Numbered from the stretch's first letter, positions 33,926 to 43,749 are shown. The stretch: DNA of 64,000 nt from Erythrobacter sp. (GCA_030148605.1 JASBTD010000056.1:25132-89131); one strand, 5' to 3'. The notes: generated by a model not told the origin, from the sequence alone. Program-made: numbers and translations.

Positions 33926-34891
33926 TCAGGCGCTTTCCCTTGCAAGCCAGTCTGCCACTTTGCGCGCGATCGCGGCGAAAGCCTCTCCTTCCTCGCTGTC
34001 GCTTGCAGCCGGTGGCTCGCCGCTGTCGCCTGCTTCGCGGATCGGCAAAGCCAGCGGAATGCGGCCGAGGAAGGGAATCTCGACTTTCTCAGCCATGGCT
34101 TCGAAACCGCCCTTGCCGAAAGGATCGGACACTTCGCCGCAATGCGGGCAGGCATATCCGGCCATATTCTCGACCAGTCCGATAACCGGCACCTTGCCCT
34201 GTTCGAACAGCTGGCCGGCACGCGCGGCATCGATCAACGCAAGGTCTTGCGGCGTGGAGACCAGGATCGCGCCATCAGGCCGATGTTTTTGCAGCATGGA
34301 AAGCTGCACATCGCCTGTGCCCGGTGGCAAGTCGATCAGCAGCAATTCAGTGTCATGCCATTCGGCATCGATCAGCTGCGACAGCGCATTTCCCGCCATC
34401 GGCCCGCGCCAGGCCAGCGCCTGCGCAGGCTTCACCAAAAAGCCCATCGACAGCACAGGCACGCCGTGCTTGCTCGCCACCGGCACCAGCTTTTCGCCCA
34501 CAGCTTCAGGCTTCATGCCTTCCGCAGCGAGCAGCTTGGGCTGCGACGGGCCGTAGATATCGGCATCGACCACGCCCACCTTCACGCCCAGCCTGCGCAA
34601 AGCGACTGCCAGATTGGTGGTGAGCGTGGATTTGCCGACACCGCCTTTGCCCGAACCAATGGCAATAATCCGGCGCTTCACACGGTCCGCCATCATCGCC
34701 ACGCGCACTTCTTTGACGCCGTCTTTCGCTTCCAGCGCCGCGGTGATTTCGCGTTCGGCAGCCTCGCGTTCCCCGGCGGTGAGCCCTGTCGCGTCGAGCA
34801 CGACAACTGCCCTGTCACTGACCATATTGGCTGACTTTACTCGCGCGGCGATCGCTTCGGGAACCAGATCCAGCAAATCTTGCTTATCCAT
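33926..34891 (-). CDS. mrp: Mrp/NBP35-family iron-sulfur cluster carrier ATPase
   Basis: The frame is open to 34951, but ATG 34891 begins MDKQDLLDLVPEAI, the expected N-terminus, giving 321 residues. A DUF59-like helical domain is followed by the deviant Walker A IGSGKGGVGKSTLTTNLA, DADIYGPSQPKLL and a CxxC iron-sulfur motif in YACPHCGE. It moves Fe-S clusters to apo-proteins. Only two bases separate it from the molybdo-oxidoreductase gene, so mrp, oxidoreductase and hemH probably form an operon. Confidence 0.92.
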   Translation of the reverse strand: MDKQDLLDLVPEAIAARVKSANMVSDRAVVVLDATGLTAGEREAAEREITAALEAKDGVKEVRVAMMADRVKRRIIAIGSGKGGVGKSTLTTNLAVALRRLGVKVGVVDADIYGPSQPKLLAAEGMKPEAVGEKLVPVASKHGVPVLSMGFLVKPAQALAWRGPMAGNALSQLIDAEWHDTELLLIDLPPGTGDVQLSMLQKHRPDGAILVSTPQDLALIDAARAGQLFEQGKVPVIGLVENMAGYACPHCGEVSDPFGKGGFEAMAEKVEIPFLGRIPLALPIREAGDSGEPPAASDSEEGEAFAAIARKVADWLARESA

Positions 34892-34964
34892 GGCGCAAGC
34901 CCCTAGCACCATTTTCCGGCGTGCAACCCCTGTTTTTCGCCAGAAGGCCACCTATAAGAGACTT

Positions 34965-36140
34965 ATGGACATGTTCGACAGCTTCAGAAAATCGATCGGC
35001 CTTGCAATGGCTGGCAAGAAAAGCCCTTGGGGAAGTGGCAGCGGCGGAGGCGATGAGCCCGCAGGAGATGGCGATTCCCCCGGCAGCGAAGGCGGTGATA
35101 GTGACGCAGGCAGCGGCAGCGACGGCGGCCCGCGCAATCCGTGGCTTCCCGGCAGCGGTGGAGACGGCAAGCGCCGTTCAGCCAATATCGAAGACATCTT
35201 CAAGCATCGCGGGCCAGAAGGTCCGCGCCGCAGAGGCGGCGGCCCGCGCGGGCCAAACTTCCGCTTGCCAGAGCGGCCCGGCGGCAAGAGCTGGCTGCCG
35301 CTGATAGGCGCAGCCATTGTCGGCGTGTGGCTGTTCACAACAGGCGTGCACTTCGTCCAGCCGCGCGAGCAAGGGATCGTGACCTGGCTGGGCGGCAAAT
35401 ACTCCAGCACGCTCAATCCGGGGACAAACTTCTCTTTCCCCTGGCCGATCCAGCAAGTGACAGTCGAAAATGTCAGCCAGATCCGCTCGGAAAAGATCCC
35501 TGAAGGCAATCAGGAAAAGCTGATTCTGACCGGTGACCAGAACCTGGTCGATCTGAGCTATCTTATCCGCTGGAACATCAAGGATCTGACCGATTTCGAG
35601 TTCCAGTTGCAAGAACCGGAAGAAACGGTTCGTGAAGCCGCCGAAGCCGCCATGCGCGCCTCGGTAGCGGAACAGCCGCTCGACCGCGTGCTGTCAGGTG
35701 AAGGTCGCGCCGAAATCGAACAGCGCGTGATGACCAGGATGCAAGCCATACTGGATGGCTACCGCGCAGGCATTGCAGTTCAAGGTATCGAAATCGACAA
35801 GACTGACCCTCCGGCTCAGGTCATTGATGCCTTTAATGATGTGCTCGCGGCACAGCAGGATGCCGAGCGTGAGATCAATCAGGCGCAGCGCTATGCCCAG
35901 CAAATGCTGGCCCGTGCCGAAGGTGATGCTGAAGCATTCAATCAGATTTATGCAGAGTACCGCCTCGCGCCCGAAGTCACGCGCCGCAGGCTCTATTACG
36001 AGACAATGGAAAGCGTGCTTTCAAAGACCGACAAGACCATCATCGAAGCAGACGGCGTAACGCCATATCTGCCGCTGCCTGAGGTCCAACGGCGCGCGCG
36101 CGAGGCGCAACAGCAAGCCCAGCAGACAGGAGGCCAGTAA
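34965..36140 (+). CDS. hflK: Membrane protease modulator HflK
   Basis: A longer frame starts at 34614 over mrp, but ATG 34965 gives MDMFDSFRKSIGLAMAG and 391 residues. A Gly/Ser/Asp-rich cytoplasmic N-terminal tail is followed by one membrane segment (WLPLIGAAIVGVWLFTTGVHFV) and the SPFH/PHB domain (PREQGIVTWLGG..LNPGTNFSFPWPIQ). HflK and HflC form a large periplasmic cage around FtsH. The stop overlaps the hflC start. Confidence 0.93.
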   Translation: MDMFDSFRKSIGLAMAGKKSPWGSGSGGGDEPAGDGDSPGSEGGDSDAGSGSDGGPRNPWLPGSGGDGKRRSANIEDIFKHRGPEGPRRRGGGPRGPNFRLPERPGGKSWLPLIGAAIVGVWLFTTGVHFVQPREQGIVTWLGGKYSSTLNPGTNFSFPWPIQQVTVENVSQIRSEKIPEGNQEKLILTGDQNLVDLSYLIRWNIKDLTDFEFQLQEPEETVREAAEAAMRASVAEQPLDRVLSGEGRAEIEQRVMTRMQAILDGYRAGIAVQGIEIDKTDPPAQVIDAFNDVLAAQQDAEREINQAQRYAQQMLARAEGDAEAFNQIYAEYRLAPEVTRRRLYYETMESVLSKTDKTIIEADGVTPYLPLPEVQRRAREAQQQAQQTGGQ

Positions 36141-36985
36141 TGGAAAACATCTGGCAGAACTATAAGGGCGCAGTCATCGCGGCATTGGTCGCGCTGGGCG
36201 TTGCCTTCTCGTCGCTGTTTGTTGTGTCTGAAGATCAGCAGGCCGTGATCATCCGAACGGGTGAACCGCAAAAGGTGGTCAACATCTTCCGCCCCAATGT
36301 ACCGTTTGGCGAGACCAAGGCCGGGCTGTACTGGCGTATTCCGCTGGTCGAGCGGGTGCAGATGGTGGAACGCCGCATCCTTGATCTGGACATGGAACGG
36401 CAGGAAGTACTCACCAGCGACCAGCAGCGTTTGCAGGTCGATGCCTATGCCCGTTTCCGCATCATTGATCCGGTCCAGATGATCGAGAATGCAGGCACGG
36501 AAGAGAATGTCCGGCTGCAGCTCGCACCGATCCTGACTTCGGTCTTGCGGCAAGAGCTTGGCCGTCGCACCTTTGCTTCGCTGCTGACGGCAGAGCGCGG
36601 CACAGCGATGACCAATATCCGTGACACGCTGGACACGCAGGCGCGCCAATATGGGGCGCAAGTGATTGACGTGCAGATCAAGCGCGCTGACTTGCCTGAA
36701 GGCACACCGCTGCAGGCTGCATTCACCCGCATGCAGTCTGACCGGCAGGAGGAAGCAGAGACGATCCGCGCGCAAGGCCGCAAGAATGCGCAGATCATCC
36801 GCGCCGAAGCCGAAGCGAATGCCGCGTCGACCTATGCCGATGCCTATGGCAAGGACCCTGAATTCTACGATTTCTACCGCGCCATGGAAAGCTATCGCCG
36901 CACCTTCGAACAAGGAACGGGCGACAGCTCGATGATCCTTGACCAGGATAGCGAATATTTCCGCCAGTTCCGCGGTCGTCGCTAA
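36140..36985 (+). CDS. hflC: Membrane protease modulator HflC
   Basis: 281 residues, starting in the TAATG overlap with hflK. A single N-terminal membrane segment (AVIAALVALGVAFSSLFVVSED) leads into the SPFH domain (QQAVIIRTGEPQKVV, GLYWRIPLVERVQMVERRILDLD), and a long helical tail includes EAEANAASTYADAYGKDPEFYDFYRAMESYR, a hallmark of HflC. Partner of HflK in controlling FtsH. Confidence 0.95.
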   Translation: MENIWQNYKGAVIAALVALGVAFSSLFVVSEDQQAVIIRTGEPQKVVNIFRPNVPFGETKAGLYWRIPLVERVQMVERRILDLDMERQEVLTSDQQRLQVDAYARFRIIDPVQMIENAGTEENVRLQLAPILTSVLRQELGRRTFASLLTAERGTAMTNIRDTLDTQARQYGAQVIDVQIKRADLPEGTPLQAAFTRMQSDRQEEAETIRAQGRKNAQIIRAEAEANAASTYADAYGKDPEFYDFYRAMESYRRTFEQGTGDSSMILDQDSEYFRQFRGRR

Positions 36986-37075
36986 GCGGCTGCGGAACAA
37001 CCGGGAATTGTACGCAATTCCGACGAACGGCTAATGCAGAACTGCCGAATGCATGGCCGTTCAATCGCGGTTAAG

Positions 37076-37136
37076 TGCGCCTTGGCCCATAAGGCGCAGC
37101 TAGATGAGTGCCTCAGGAATGCGCTGCATGCCTGAG
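37076..37136 (+). promoter_or_regulatory. Two inverted repeats in the hflC-degQ intergenic region
   Basis: TGCGCCTT (37076-37083) pairs with AAGGCGCA (37091-37098) across a 7-base loop, and CTCAGGAATGC (37112-37122) with GCATGCCTGAG (37126-37136) with one mismatch and a 3-base loop. The first could be the hflC terminator; the second lies 32 bases before the protease start and could be an operator or a leader hairpin. Functions are not shown. Confidence 0.4.
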
Positions 37137-37168
37137 CGAAGAATAAACAACGAGAGGACGAAAAGCCT

Positions 37169-38695
37169 GTGCGTTACGTATACGGACTGACAACTGCATT
37201 GCTGGTGGGTGGTGCCACCCTGTCGCTGGCGACCGGATTTCCGGCCGGTGCCCAAGTTGCACAGAATGACGAGGCCGCGATCGAGCGGATCGTGCCGCGC
37301 CAGGGCGCGCCTGCAAGCTTTGCTGACCTGACTGCGCAATTGCAGCCGGCGGTGGTCAATATCTCCACCCGCCAACGGATCGAAGTGCAGCAGAACAACC
37401 CCTTTGCCGGCACCCCGTTTGCAGATTTCTTCGGGCGGCGCGGCAATAACCAGCAGCAGCAACAGCCGCGATTCCGCGAAGGCCAGTCGCTTGGTTCCGG
37501 CTTCATCATTTCCGCTGACGGCTATGTCGTGACCAACAACCACGTTGTCGCGCCGGATAACCGCGCGACGCTGGAAGAGATCACCGTGACCATGCCCGAT
37601 GGCACTGAATATCAAGCCAGCCTTGTCGGTGCTGACCCGGCATCGGATCTGGCCGTGCTGAAAATCGCAAGCAACCGCACTTTCCCGTTCGTGCAATTCG
37701 GCAATTCGGAGGAAGCGCGCGTGGGCGACTGGGTGATTGCGATCGGCAATCCGTTCGGCCTGGGCGGCACGGTAACCAGCGGGATCGTATCCTCCGTGCT
37801 GCGCAACACCGGCGGCGGCGCCTATGACCGCTATATCCAGACCGATGCCAGCATCAACCGCGGCAATTCGGGCGGTCCGCTGTTCGACATGCAAGGCAAT
37901 GTGATCGGCATCAACAATGCGATCATCTCGCCCAATGGCGGCAGCGTGGGGATCGGTTTTGCGATCCCGTCAGAAATCGCCGCGCCCATCGTAGAACAAT
38001 TGCGCGCCGGTGAAGAAATCGAGCGCGGGTTCCTGGGTGTCAGCATCGTGCCGGTCAGCGATGATCTGGCTGACTCGCTCGGGCTACCGCGCAATCGCGG
38101 CGAGTTCGTGCAGACCGTGCAGGAAGATGGTGCAGCAGATCGCGCCGGCATTCGCCCGGGCGATGTGGTGACAGCGATCAACGGCCAACCGGTCACCAAT
38201 GACCAGACACTGTCGTTCCTGATTGCCAATATTGCGCCCGGCACGCGCATCCCGATCGATCTGATCCGCGATGGCGAGGAACGCCGCGTGACAGCCACAG
38301 TTGGCAAGCGCCCGAGCGAGGAAGAACTGCGCCGCCAGCAAATATTCGATCCTGATGCCGAGCCGGAAGAAGCTCCGGAAGAATCGGACGGCACGATCGA
38401 AGAGAAACTGGGCCTGCAGGTTCTCGTGCTTACGCCGCAGATCGCCGGGCAACTGGGCGCGGATGCTGACACTGTCGGGTTGGTGATCGGTGCAGTCGAT
38501 CCCAATGCCGATGCAGCGCGCAAGGGTTTGCGCCGCGGGGATATTATCCTGTCTGCGAACTATCGCCCGGTCGGCGAGCTAGCTGATCTGGAAGCGGTGA
38601 TCGCCGAAGCGGAAGGCAGCGGCCGTGAAGCTGTGCTGCTGCGTGTGCAGCGCCGCGGCGGTGCGCCGAGCTATATCGCAGTGCGACTTCGCTAA
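37169..38695 (+). CDS. degQ: Do-family periplasmic serine protease (DegP/DegQ type)
   Basis: 508 residues from a GTG start; a Sec-type signal (GLTTALLVGGATLSLATG) ends near residue 28. The trypsin-like domain has the triad His125 (VTNNHVV), Asp160 (ASDLAVLK) and Ser234 (NRGNSGGPLF). Two PDZ domains follow (first ERGFLGVSIVPVSDDLA..GIRPGDVVTAI, second after about residue 410). An acidic linker (DPDAEPEEAPEES) separates them. It degrades misfolded envelope proteins. Location after hflKC groups envelope quality-control genes. Followed by a good terminator. Confidence 0.93.
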   Translation: MRYVYGLTTALLVGGATLSLATGFPAGAQVAQNDEAAIERIVPRQGAPASFADLTAQLQPAVVNISTRQRIEVQQNNPFAGTPFADFFGRRGNNQQQQQPRFREGQSLGSGFIISADGYVVTNNHVVAPDNRATLEEITVTMPDGTEYQASLVGADPASDLAVLKIASNRTFPFVQFGNSEEARVGDWVIAIGNPFGLGGTVTSGIVSSVLRNTGGGAYDRYIQTDASINRGNSGGPLFDMQGNVIGINNAIISPNGGSVGIGFAIPSEIAAPIVEQLRAGEEIERGFLGVSIVPVSDDLADSLGLPRNRGEFVQTVQEDGAADRAGIRPGDVVTAINGQPVTNDQTLSFLIANIAPGTRIPIDLIRDGEERRVTATVGKRPSEEELRRQQIFDPDAEPEEAPEESDGTIEEKLGLQVLVLTPQIAGQLGADADTVGLVIGAVDPNADAARKGLRRGDIILSANYRPVGELADLEAVIAEAEGSGREAVLLRVQRRGGAPSYIAVRLR

Positions 38696-38722
38696 ACAAA
38701 GGCGAAAACCGGAAATTGGAAG

Positions 38723-38754
38723 GGCGCTGGAGGGGAACCTCCGGCGCCTTTTCT
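38723..38754 (+). terminator. Rho-independent terminator after degQ
   Basis: GGCGCTGGAGG pairs with CCTCCGGCGCC (one G-U) around a GGAA loop and is followed by TTTTCT. It lies 28 bases after the protease stop, and ten bases before the stop codon of the convergent PBP gene. Confidence 0.85.
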
Positions 38755-38764
38755 CTATGACGCG

Positions 38765-40984
38765 TTAATCGACCCGATCGCGTTCACGCCGCTCACGCGC
38801 GGCATCGCTAGGGCGGATCGTACGCGGCATGGGCGGCTCTGGCGGCATGTTCTGCCCGGTCGCGCGCTCAAGAAAGTCATCGCTGGCTGCCTGTCCTGCC
38901 TCGCCCGGCGGCACCGGCAATTGCGGCTGCTCACCCTCGATGCCGAACGGGAAGTCGCTGACGCTGCGCTCTGTGCGCCCGGGCTCGACCAGATTGCCCT
39001 CTTCATCGATGAAGTAATATTCGTCCGGATCGCCGAACAGATATTCATCGTCAGGCTCGAGCATCCAGCCGGGCAGCTGCACTTCAGTCTCGAATTCCTC
39101 CACCGGGCGATCCTTCACCGCTTGGCGCATATAGGCCGAAAAGGCCCGCGCCGGCGCACGCCCGCCTTGAAGCCCGCGCACCGCACGCGCATCATCTCGG
39201 CCCATCCACACGCCCGTCGTCACGCCGGATGAAAAGCCGACGAACCAACCGTCCTTGTTGGAGCTGGTCGTGCCGGTCTTGCCCGCGACCGGTCGCCCGA
39301 TCTGCGCTGCGCGGCCAGTGCCGGTGCTGACTGCGGTCTGCAAAAGATCGGTTATCCCCGCCGCCACATAATCCGGAACCAGCTTGTTGGCGCGCGGGCG
39401 TTCGTGACGATAGATTTCCTCACCGCTGGCGGTGGTTACACGGGTTACGCCATAGGGCTCAACCGAGGTACCCTTGGCAGACACCGCGGCAAAGGCGCGG
39501 GTCATGTCGATCAGGCGCACTTCGCTGGTGCCCAGTACCATCGCCGGATAGGTCGATATCGGCGACGTGATCCCGAACCGGCGCGCCATGGACGCCACTG
39601 TGCCAAAGCCCACTTCATTGCCCAATTGCGCCGCCACGGTGTTGGTCGAATAGGCAAAGGCGGTGCGGATATCGATCTCGCCAGCGAACTCTCCGTTCGA
39701 ATTGCGCGGGCTCCACCCCTCGATCGTCACCGGCGTATCAACCACCGGATCGTTGGGGGTGTATCCGGCTTCGAGCGCGGCGAGATAGACAAACAGCTTC
39801 CAGGCAGAGCCCGGTTGGCGCTGCGCAGCTGTGGCCCGGTTGTAATTGCTTTCTACGTAATCGGTGCCGCCCACCATGGCGAGGATCGCACCGTCACGAT
39901 CCAGGCTGACGAGCGCACCTTGCGCGCCTTCCGGCGTATTCGCGGCGATCGAACTGGCTGCAGCGGATTGAAGCTCCGGATCCAGCGTGGTCCATACTTC
40001 GATCGGCTCGAAGGTTTCCGGCAGCAGCAGATCAAGCTGCGGCAAGACATAGTCCGTGAAATAGCGCGCTGAATTCTGGCCTGTGCGCGTCTTGAGATTG
40101 ACCGCATCGATATCGACCGAGGCTTGCTGCGCGCTGATATAGCCTTGCTCACGCATCAACCGCAGAACGGTTTGCGCGCGCCCCACCGCGGCATCGACAT
40201 CGGCGGTTGGCGAATAACGCGAAGGCGCTTTCACCAGCCCGGCGATGATAGCGGCTTCCGCGGTTGAAAGCTCTGTCGCGGGATGGCTGAAGAAATTGCG
40301 GCTGGCGCTGTCGATCCCGTAAGCTCCACCGCCGAAATAGACCTTGTTGAGATAGAGTTCGAGGATCTGTTCCTTCGAAAACTTCCACTCCAGCGCCATC
40401 GCCAGGATGGCTTCGCGCAATTTGCGGTCAAACGAGCGATTGTTGTTGAGAAACAGGTTTCGGGCGAGCTGCTGCGAAATCGTGGAGGTGCCGCCGATGC
40501 GCTTCTCGCTGGTGAAGGATTCGAGGATCGCACCGGTCGTGCGGATCGGATCGACGCCGAAGTGCGAGAAATAGCGGCGATCCTCCACCGCCACCATCGC
40601 ATCCTTCATCACTTGCGGAATATTGTCATAATCGAGCCATTCGCCAAAGCTCGGCCCCAGTTCGACGATTTCCGACCCGTCGCGCGCGCGCACAACACTC
40701 GTCTGGTCAGCTTGTGTCGCCTTGAGCTGGAAATAGCTGGGCAAGCCTTGCACAGCTGATCCAATCGCAACAGCCAGCGCGAGTAGCCCCAGCAGTGCCG
40801 CGCCGCCGCCCCAAAGCCCGATCCGCTTGAGCCATAGCCGCCAGCCGCTCGACCACTTGCCGCCGCCCGATTTGCGCTTCCGCGGCTTGCGCGAAGGAGG
40901 CATCGCCTTGGGATCGCGCGCAGCAGCGGCGCGGCGGCTGCCACGCTTGTTCTTGTTGATCAGACGATTGCCGCGCTTGGACAT
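38765..40984 (-). CDS. mrcA: Penicillin-binding protein 1A, class A transglycosylase/transpeptidase
   Basis: 739 residues. A strongly basic cytoplasmic tail (~50 residues) and one membrane segment (LWGGGAALLGLLALAVAIGSAV) precede the GT51 domain (VAVEDRRYFSHFGVD with catalytic Glu134; STISQQLARNLFL) and the transpeptidase domain with Ser393-x-x-Lys396 in PGSAWKL, the SxN motif YSTNT and KTGT in AGKTGTTSSNKDGW. It polymerises and crosslinks peptidoglycan in the periplasm. The C-terminal ~100 residues are acidic and disordered. Confidence 0.94.
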   Translation of the reverse strand: MSKRGNRLINKNKRGSRRAAAARDPKAMPPSRKPRKRKSGGGKWSSGWRLWLKRIGLWGGGAALLGLLALAVAIGSAVQGLPSYFQLKATQADQTSVVRARDGSEIVELGPSFGEWLDYDNIPQVMKDAMVAVEDRRYFSHFGVDPIRTTGAILESFTSEKRIGGTSTISQQLARNLFLNNNRSFDRKLREAILAMALEWKFSKEQILELYLNKVYFGGGAYGIDSASRNFFSHPATELSTAEAAIIAGLVKAPSRYSPTADVDAAVGRAQTVLRLMREQGYISAQQASVDIDAVNLKTRTGQNSARYFTDYVLPQLDLLLPETFEPIEVWTTLDPELQSAAASSIAANTPEGAQGALVSLDRDGAILAMVGGTDYVESNYNRATAAQRQPGSAWKLFVYLAALEAGYTPNDPVVDTPVTIEGWSPRNSNGEFAGEIDIRTAFAYSTNTVAAQLGNEVGFGTVASMARRFGITSPISTYPAMVLGTSEVRLIDMTRAFAAVSAKGTSVEPYGVTRVTTASGEEIYRHERPRANKLVPDYVAAGITDLLQTAVSTGTGRAAQIGRPVAGKTGTTSSNKDGWFVGFSSGVTTGVWMGRDDARAVRGLQGGRAPARAFSAYMRQAVKDRPVEEFETEVQLPGWMLEPDDEYLFGDPDEYYFIDEEGNLVEPGRTERSVSDFPFGIEGEQPQLPVPPGEAGQAASDDFLERATGQNMPPEPPMPRTIRPSDAARERRERDRVD

Positions 40985-41088
40985 ATTTGGACTGTAAGAA
41001 ACCTTGAACCGCTACCCTGCCCATTGACCTGCATAGGCAAGTTGTAACGCCGCGTGAACGGCTGAGACACGGATTTCCTCTGCGGCGA

Positions 41089-41490
41089 TCAGTCTTCGGC
41101 GTCGAAATCGAGCGAAGCGGAGTTGATGCAGTAGCGCATGCCGCCTTCTTCGGGCGGCCCATCGGGGAATACATGGCCCAGATGCCCGCCGCATTTCGCG
41201 CACAACACCTCTGTGCGGATCATCCCGTAGGATGTATCGCGCCGCTCCTCGACTGTATCCTCGTCTGCCGGACGGGTGAACGCCGGCCAGCCGCAGCCGG
41301 AATTGTATTTCGCATCGCTGGCGAAGAGCTTGGTACCGCATCCGGCGCACATATATTCGCCCGCTTCATAGTGCTTGTCATACTTGCCGGTATATGCCCG
41401 CTCAGTCCCTGCCTCGCGCAGTACATGATACTGCTCCGGCGTCAGCCTGGCGCGCCATTCTTCATCGCTGAGTGTTTTTGGATCGGTCAT
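41089..41490 (-). CDS. msrB: Peptide-methionine (R)-S-oxide reductase B
   Basis: 133 residues. Zinc-binding CxxC pairs are MCAGCG and [13 protein letters not shown], and the catalytic Cys is in [12 protein letters not shown]. The ending (FDAED) is that of a stand-alone MsrB. It reduces R-methionine sulfoxide in proteins; its S-specific counterpart msrA is at 25.5 kb. The downstream GST gene is upstream on the same strand, no clear operon. Confidence 0.96.
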   Translation of the reverse strand: MTDPKTLSDEEWRARLTPEQYHVLREAGTERAYTGKYDKHYEAGEYMCAGCGTKLFASDAKYNSGCGWPAFTRPADEDTVEERRDTSYGMIRTEVLCAKCGGHLGHVFPDGPPEEGGMRYCINSASLDFDAED

Positions 41491-41532
41491 CGCAATTTCT
41501 CATTTAGTGAGCGGGACGGCGCACGGCAAACT

Positions 41533-42219
41533 TTACCCATCCACCTTTGCGTAGTGCGCGGGCGGCTGGATCACACCCATTCGCTCGCTCAGCAGCGGGC
41601 GGAAGCTGGGGCGGCTCTTGAACACGGCATACCACCCGCGCGTCTGCTCGTGCCCTGCCCAGTCGATCCCGCCAAGGTAGTCCGCGACGGAAATCTGCGC
41701 CGCTGCCGCAAGGTCGGCCAGGCTCATTGACGAACCGGCCAACCATGGTCGGTTGTCGATCAGCCAGTCCATATAGTCCAAATGCCCGTGGGCCAGCTTC
41801 ATCGCTTCGCGCAGCACACGCGAATCCGGTGGCTGGTTCAGAACCAGGCGTTTCTTCATCCGTTCATTGAGCAACGGAGCAGTGACATCATGGTAGAAAT
41901 TCTCGTCAAACAGCGCCACGAGCCGCCGGATTTCCGCGCGATTGGCCGCTGTGCCGTTGATCATCGGCGACTTGTCGACCGTTTCCTCGAAATACTCCGC
42001 GATTGCACGACTATCGCACAGCACAGTCCCGCGCTCTTCATGCACCAGCACCGGGGTGCGGCCCGCAGGGTTCAAATTCCAGAAATAATCGCTGGCTGAC
42101 CACGGGTCTTCACGATGAAGTTCGTAAGCGACATTCTTCTCGCCCAACAAGAGCCTGATCTTGCGACTGAAGGGGCAGAGAGGGAATTGATAGAAGCGCC
42201 ACATGCTGGCTTGTTCCAT
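41533..42219 (-). CDS. Glutathione S-transferase family protein
   Basis: 228 residues (or 223 from the internal ATG at 42204, which gives the common MWRFYQFP start). The N-terminal thioredoxin-like domain has FPLCPFSRKIRLLLGEKN and the glutathione-contact GRTPVLVHEERGTVLCDSRAIAEYFEE; a helical C-terminal domain follows (LADLAAAAQISVADY). The CPFS motif indicates a Cys or Ser type GST, as in beta/omega/zeta-like classes. Substrate unknown. Confidence 0.88.
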   Translation of the reverse strand: MEQASMWRFYQFPLCPFSRKIRLLLGEKNVAYELHREDPWSASDYFWNLNPAGRTPVLVHEERGTVLCDSRAIAEYFEETVDKSPMINGTAANRAEIRRLVALFDENFYHDVTAPLLNERMKKRLVLNQPPDSRVLREAMKLAHGHLDYMDWLIDNRPWLAGSSMSLADLAAAAQISVADYLGGIDWAGHEQTRGWYAVFKSRPSFRPLLSERMGVIQPPAHYAKVDG

Positions 42220-42271
42220 GCCGCATATCGCGCGGCAAATCCACAGCGACCTGATGCGAATTCAGGGTTTT

Positions 42272-42643
42272 TCAGACCCCCGATGCTTCCAGCATCAAAA
42301 GGCAGGCCGGCATCACGGCATCGACCTGATCTTCATCGAGCAAACGCTGCGCTTCGGCAGAGGCCAGTTGCGAAACCTCGTCACGCGATAGCCCGGTGTC
42401 ATCCATCAACTTGGCCATCGAACGCACGAAGAATTCCTGCCCGCGCGGGTCAAGCACCGGCCATCGCATCGATGCTTCATTGCCATTTGCCTGGCCGAAC
42501 GAGACCAGCGCAAAAGCCGCCGAGCAGCGCAGCAAGGCCGCGTTTTCCTGCGTCAATTGGACCTGCGGGGCAGGCGCGACGGGCGCCGTCTGGAGCGAGA
42601 GAGGCGCAAATGCGAGCGCAGCAGCGAAGGCGAGACTGGTCAT
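42272..42643 (-). CDS. Small exported hypothetical protein
   Basis: 123 residues. A signal peptide (MTSLAFAAALAFAPLSLQTAPVA) precedes a compact helical domain with two cysteines (LLRCSAAFAL and VMPACLLMLEAS) that may form a disulfide. Proteins of this kind are common in Erythrobacteraceae as uncharacterised exported factors. Divergent from the VOC gene. Confidence 0.65.
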   Translation of the reverse strand: MTSLAFAAALAFAPLSLQTAPVAPAPQVQLTQENAALLRCSAAFALVSFGQANGNEASMRWPVLDPRGQEFFVRSMAKLMDDTGLSRDEVSQLASAEAQRLLDEDQVDAVMPACLLMLEASGV

Positions 42644-42746
42644 GCGCGCAGCCTATAGCAGCGAAGCTGAACGCTTTGCTACCATTGTGCTTGTTGTCGC
42701 CGTCAACCTGTCCTAACTCGCTTCGGCAAGACAAGGAGAGATACAC

Positions 42747-43139
42747 ATGTTCAGCCATGTAATGGTCGGTTCAAACGATATCGAAGCTTCGAAGAAGTTC
42801 TACGACGCAGTGCTTGGCGTGCTCGGCGCAGGAGAGCCGATGCGTGACGAGAAGGAAGACGGGACAGTGCGGCTGTTCTACTTCCACAATGATGGCATTT
42901 TCGCGGTTTCAACACCGATCGACGGCCAGCCGGCAACTGCTGGCAACGGTTCAACGGTCGGGTTTGCCTGCAATAGTCTGGAGCAGGTGCAGGCCTTGCA
43001 TGACGCAGGCGTTGCCAACGGCGGCACCAGCATCGAAGACCCGCCGGGCCCGCGTGCGGGCGGCATGGGCACGCTCAACCTGTGCTATGTGCGCGATCCG
43101 TCAGGCAACAAGATCTGCGGGCTTCACCGCGCCGGTTAG
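42747..43139 (+). CDS. VOC (glyoxalase) superfamily protein
   Basis: 130 residues with an AGGAG site upstream. The fold begins MFSHVMVGSNDIEASKKFYDAVLGVLG and ends LCYVRDPSGNKICGLHRAG, typical of small glyoxalase-like proteins of Proteobacteria. Metal ligand candidates are His4 and the Asp/His pair near the C-terminus. Substrate unknown. Confidence 0.82.
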   Translation: MFSHVMVGSNDIEASKKFYDAVLGVLGAGEPMRDEKEDGTVRLFYFHNDGIFAVSTPIDGQPATAGNGSTVGFACNSLEQVQALHDAGVANGGTSIEDPPGPRAGGMGTLNLCYVRDPSGNKICGLHRAG

Positions 43140-43155
43140 ACGGGCGAAGCCGCTG

Positions 43156-43749
43156 TCACCGGCTTAGCTGAAACACTGCAAACTCGGCGCGCCAGTTAGC
43201 CCCTGTCGCGCCGATTTGCTTTCCGTTCGAGAAGTACCACGACTGCGCGATCTGTGCGCCCTTTTCGCGCGCCAGCTCGCGGAAATCATCGATCGTCACA
43301 TGGTGGATATTCTGCGTCTCGTACCAGCTGACCGGTAGCGCGCGCGTTACCGGCATGCGACCGCCGAACATGAGCGCAGCGCGGGTACGCCAGTGAGCGA
43401 AATTGGGAAAGCTTACAAAGGCTTGATTGCCAACCCTCAGAAGCTCGTCAAGCATGCGGTCAGGCCGCGTTGCGGTCTGCAGCGTCTGCGATAGTATCGT
43501 GTAGTCAAACGCCTTGTCGGGATAGTCTGCAAGATCGCTGTTCGCATCGCCTTGTACCACGGAGAGACCGCGCGCGACGCAGCGCTCCACCTGCGAAGGT
43601 TCGATCTCGAGCCCGCGCGCGTCCACCTGTTTGGTGTCGCGCAAGGCGCTGAGCAAGCTGCCATCGCCGCAACCGATATCGAGCACGCGGCTGCTCGCTG
43701 CGATATTGTGCGCAATCACGGCGAGGTCAGGGCGCAAGCCGTCAACCAT
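43156..43749 (-). CDS. metW: Methionine biosynthesis protein MetW
   Basis: 197 residues of a class I methyltransferase-like fold ([60 protein letters not shown]). It overlaps the metX stop by eight bases. MetX-MetW pairs form the homoserine acylation enzyme of many proteobacteria, with MetW activating MetX. The SAM motif is present but its role there is not settled. Confidence 0.93.
   Translation of the reverse strand: MVDGLRPDLAVIAHNIAASSRVLDIGCGDGSLLSALRDTKQVDARGLEIEPSQVERCVARGLSVVQGDANSDLADYPDKAFDYTILSQTLQTATRPDRMLDELLRVGNQAFVSFPNFAHWRTRAALMFGGRMPVTRALPVSWYETQNIHHVTIDDFRELAREKGAQIAQSWYFSNGKQIGATGANWRAEFAVFQLSR

Noticed and set aside
34614..34964. Extended N-terminus of hflK upstream of 34965
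   Set aside because: This part overlaps mrp on the opposite strand and does not resemble HflK; ATG 34965 gives the normal length.
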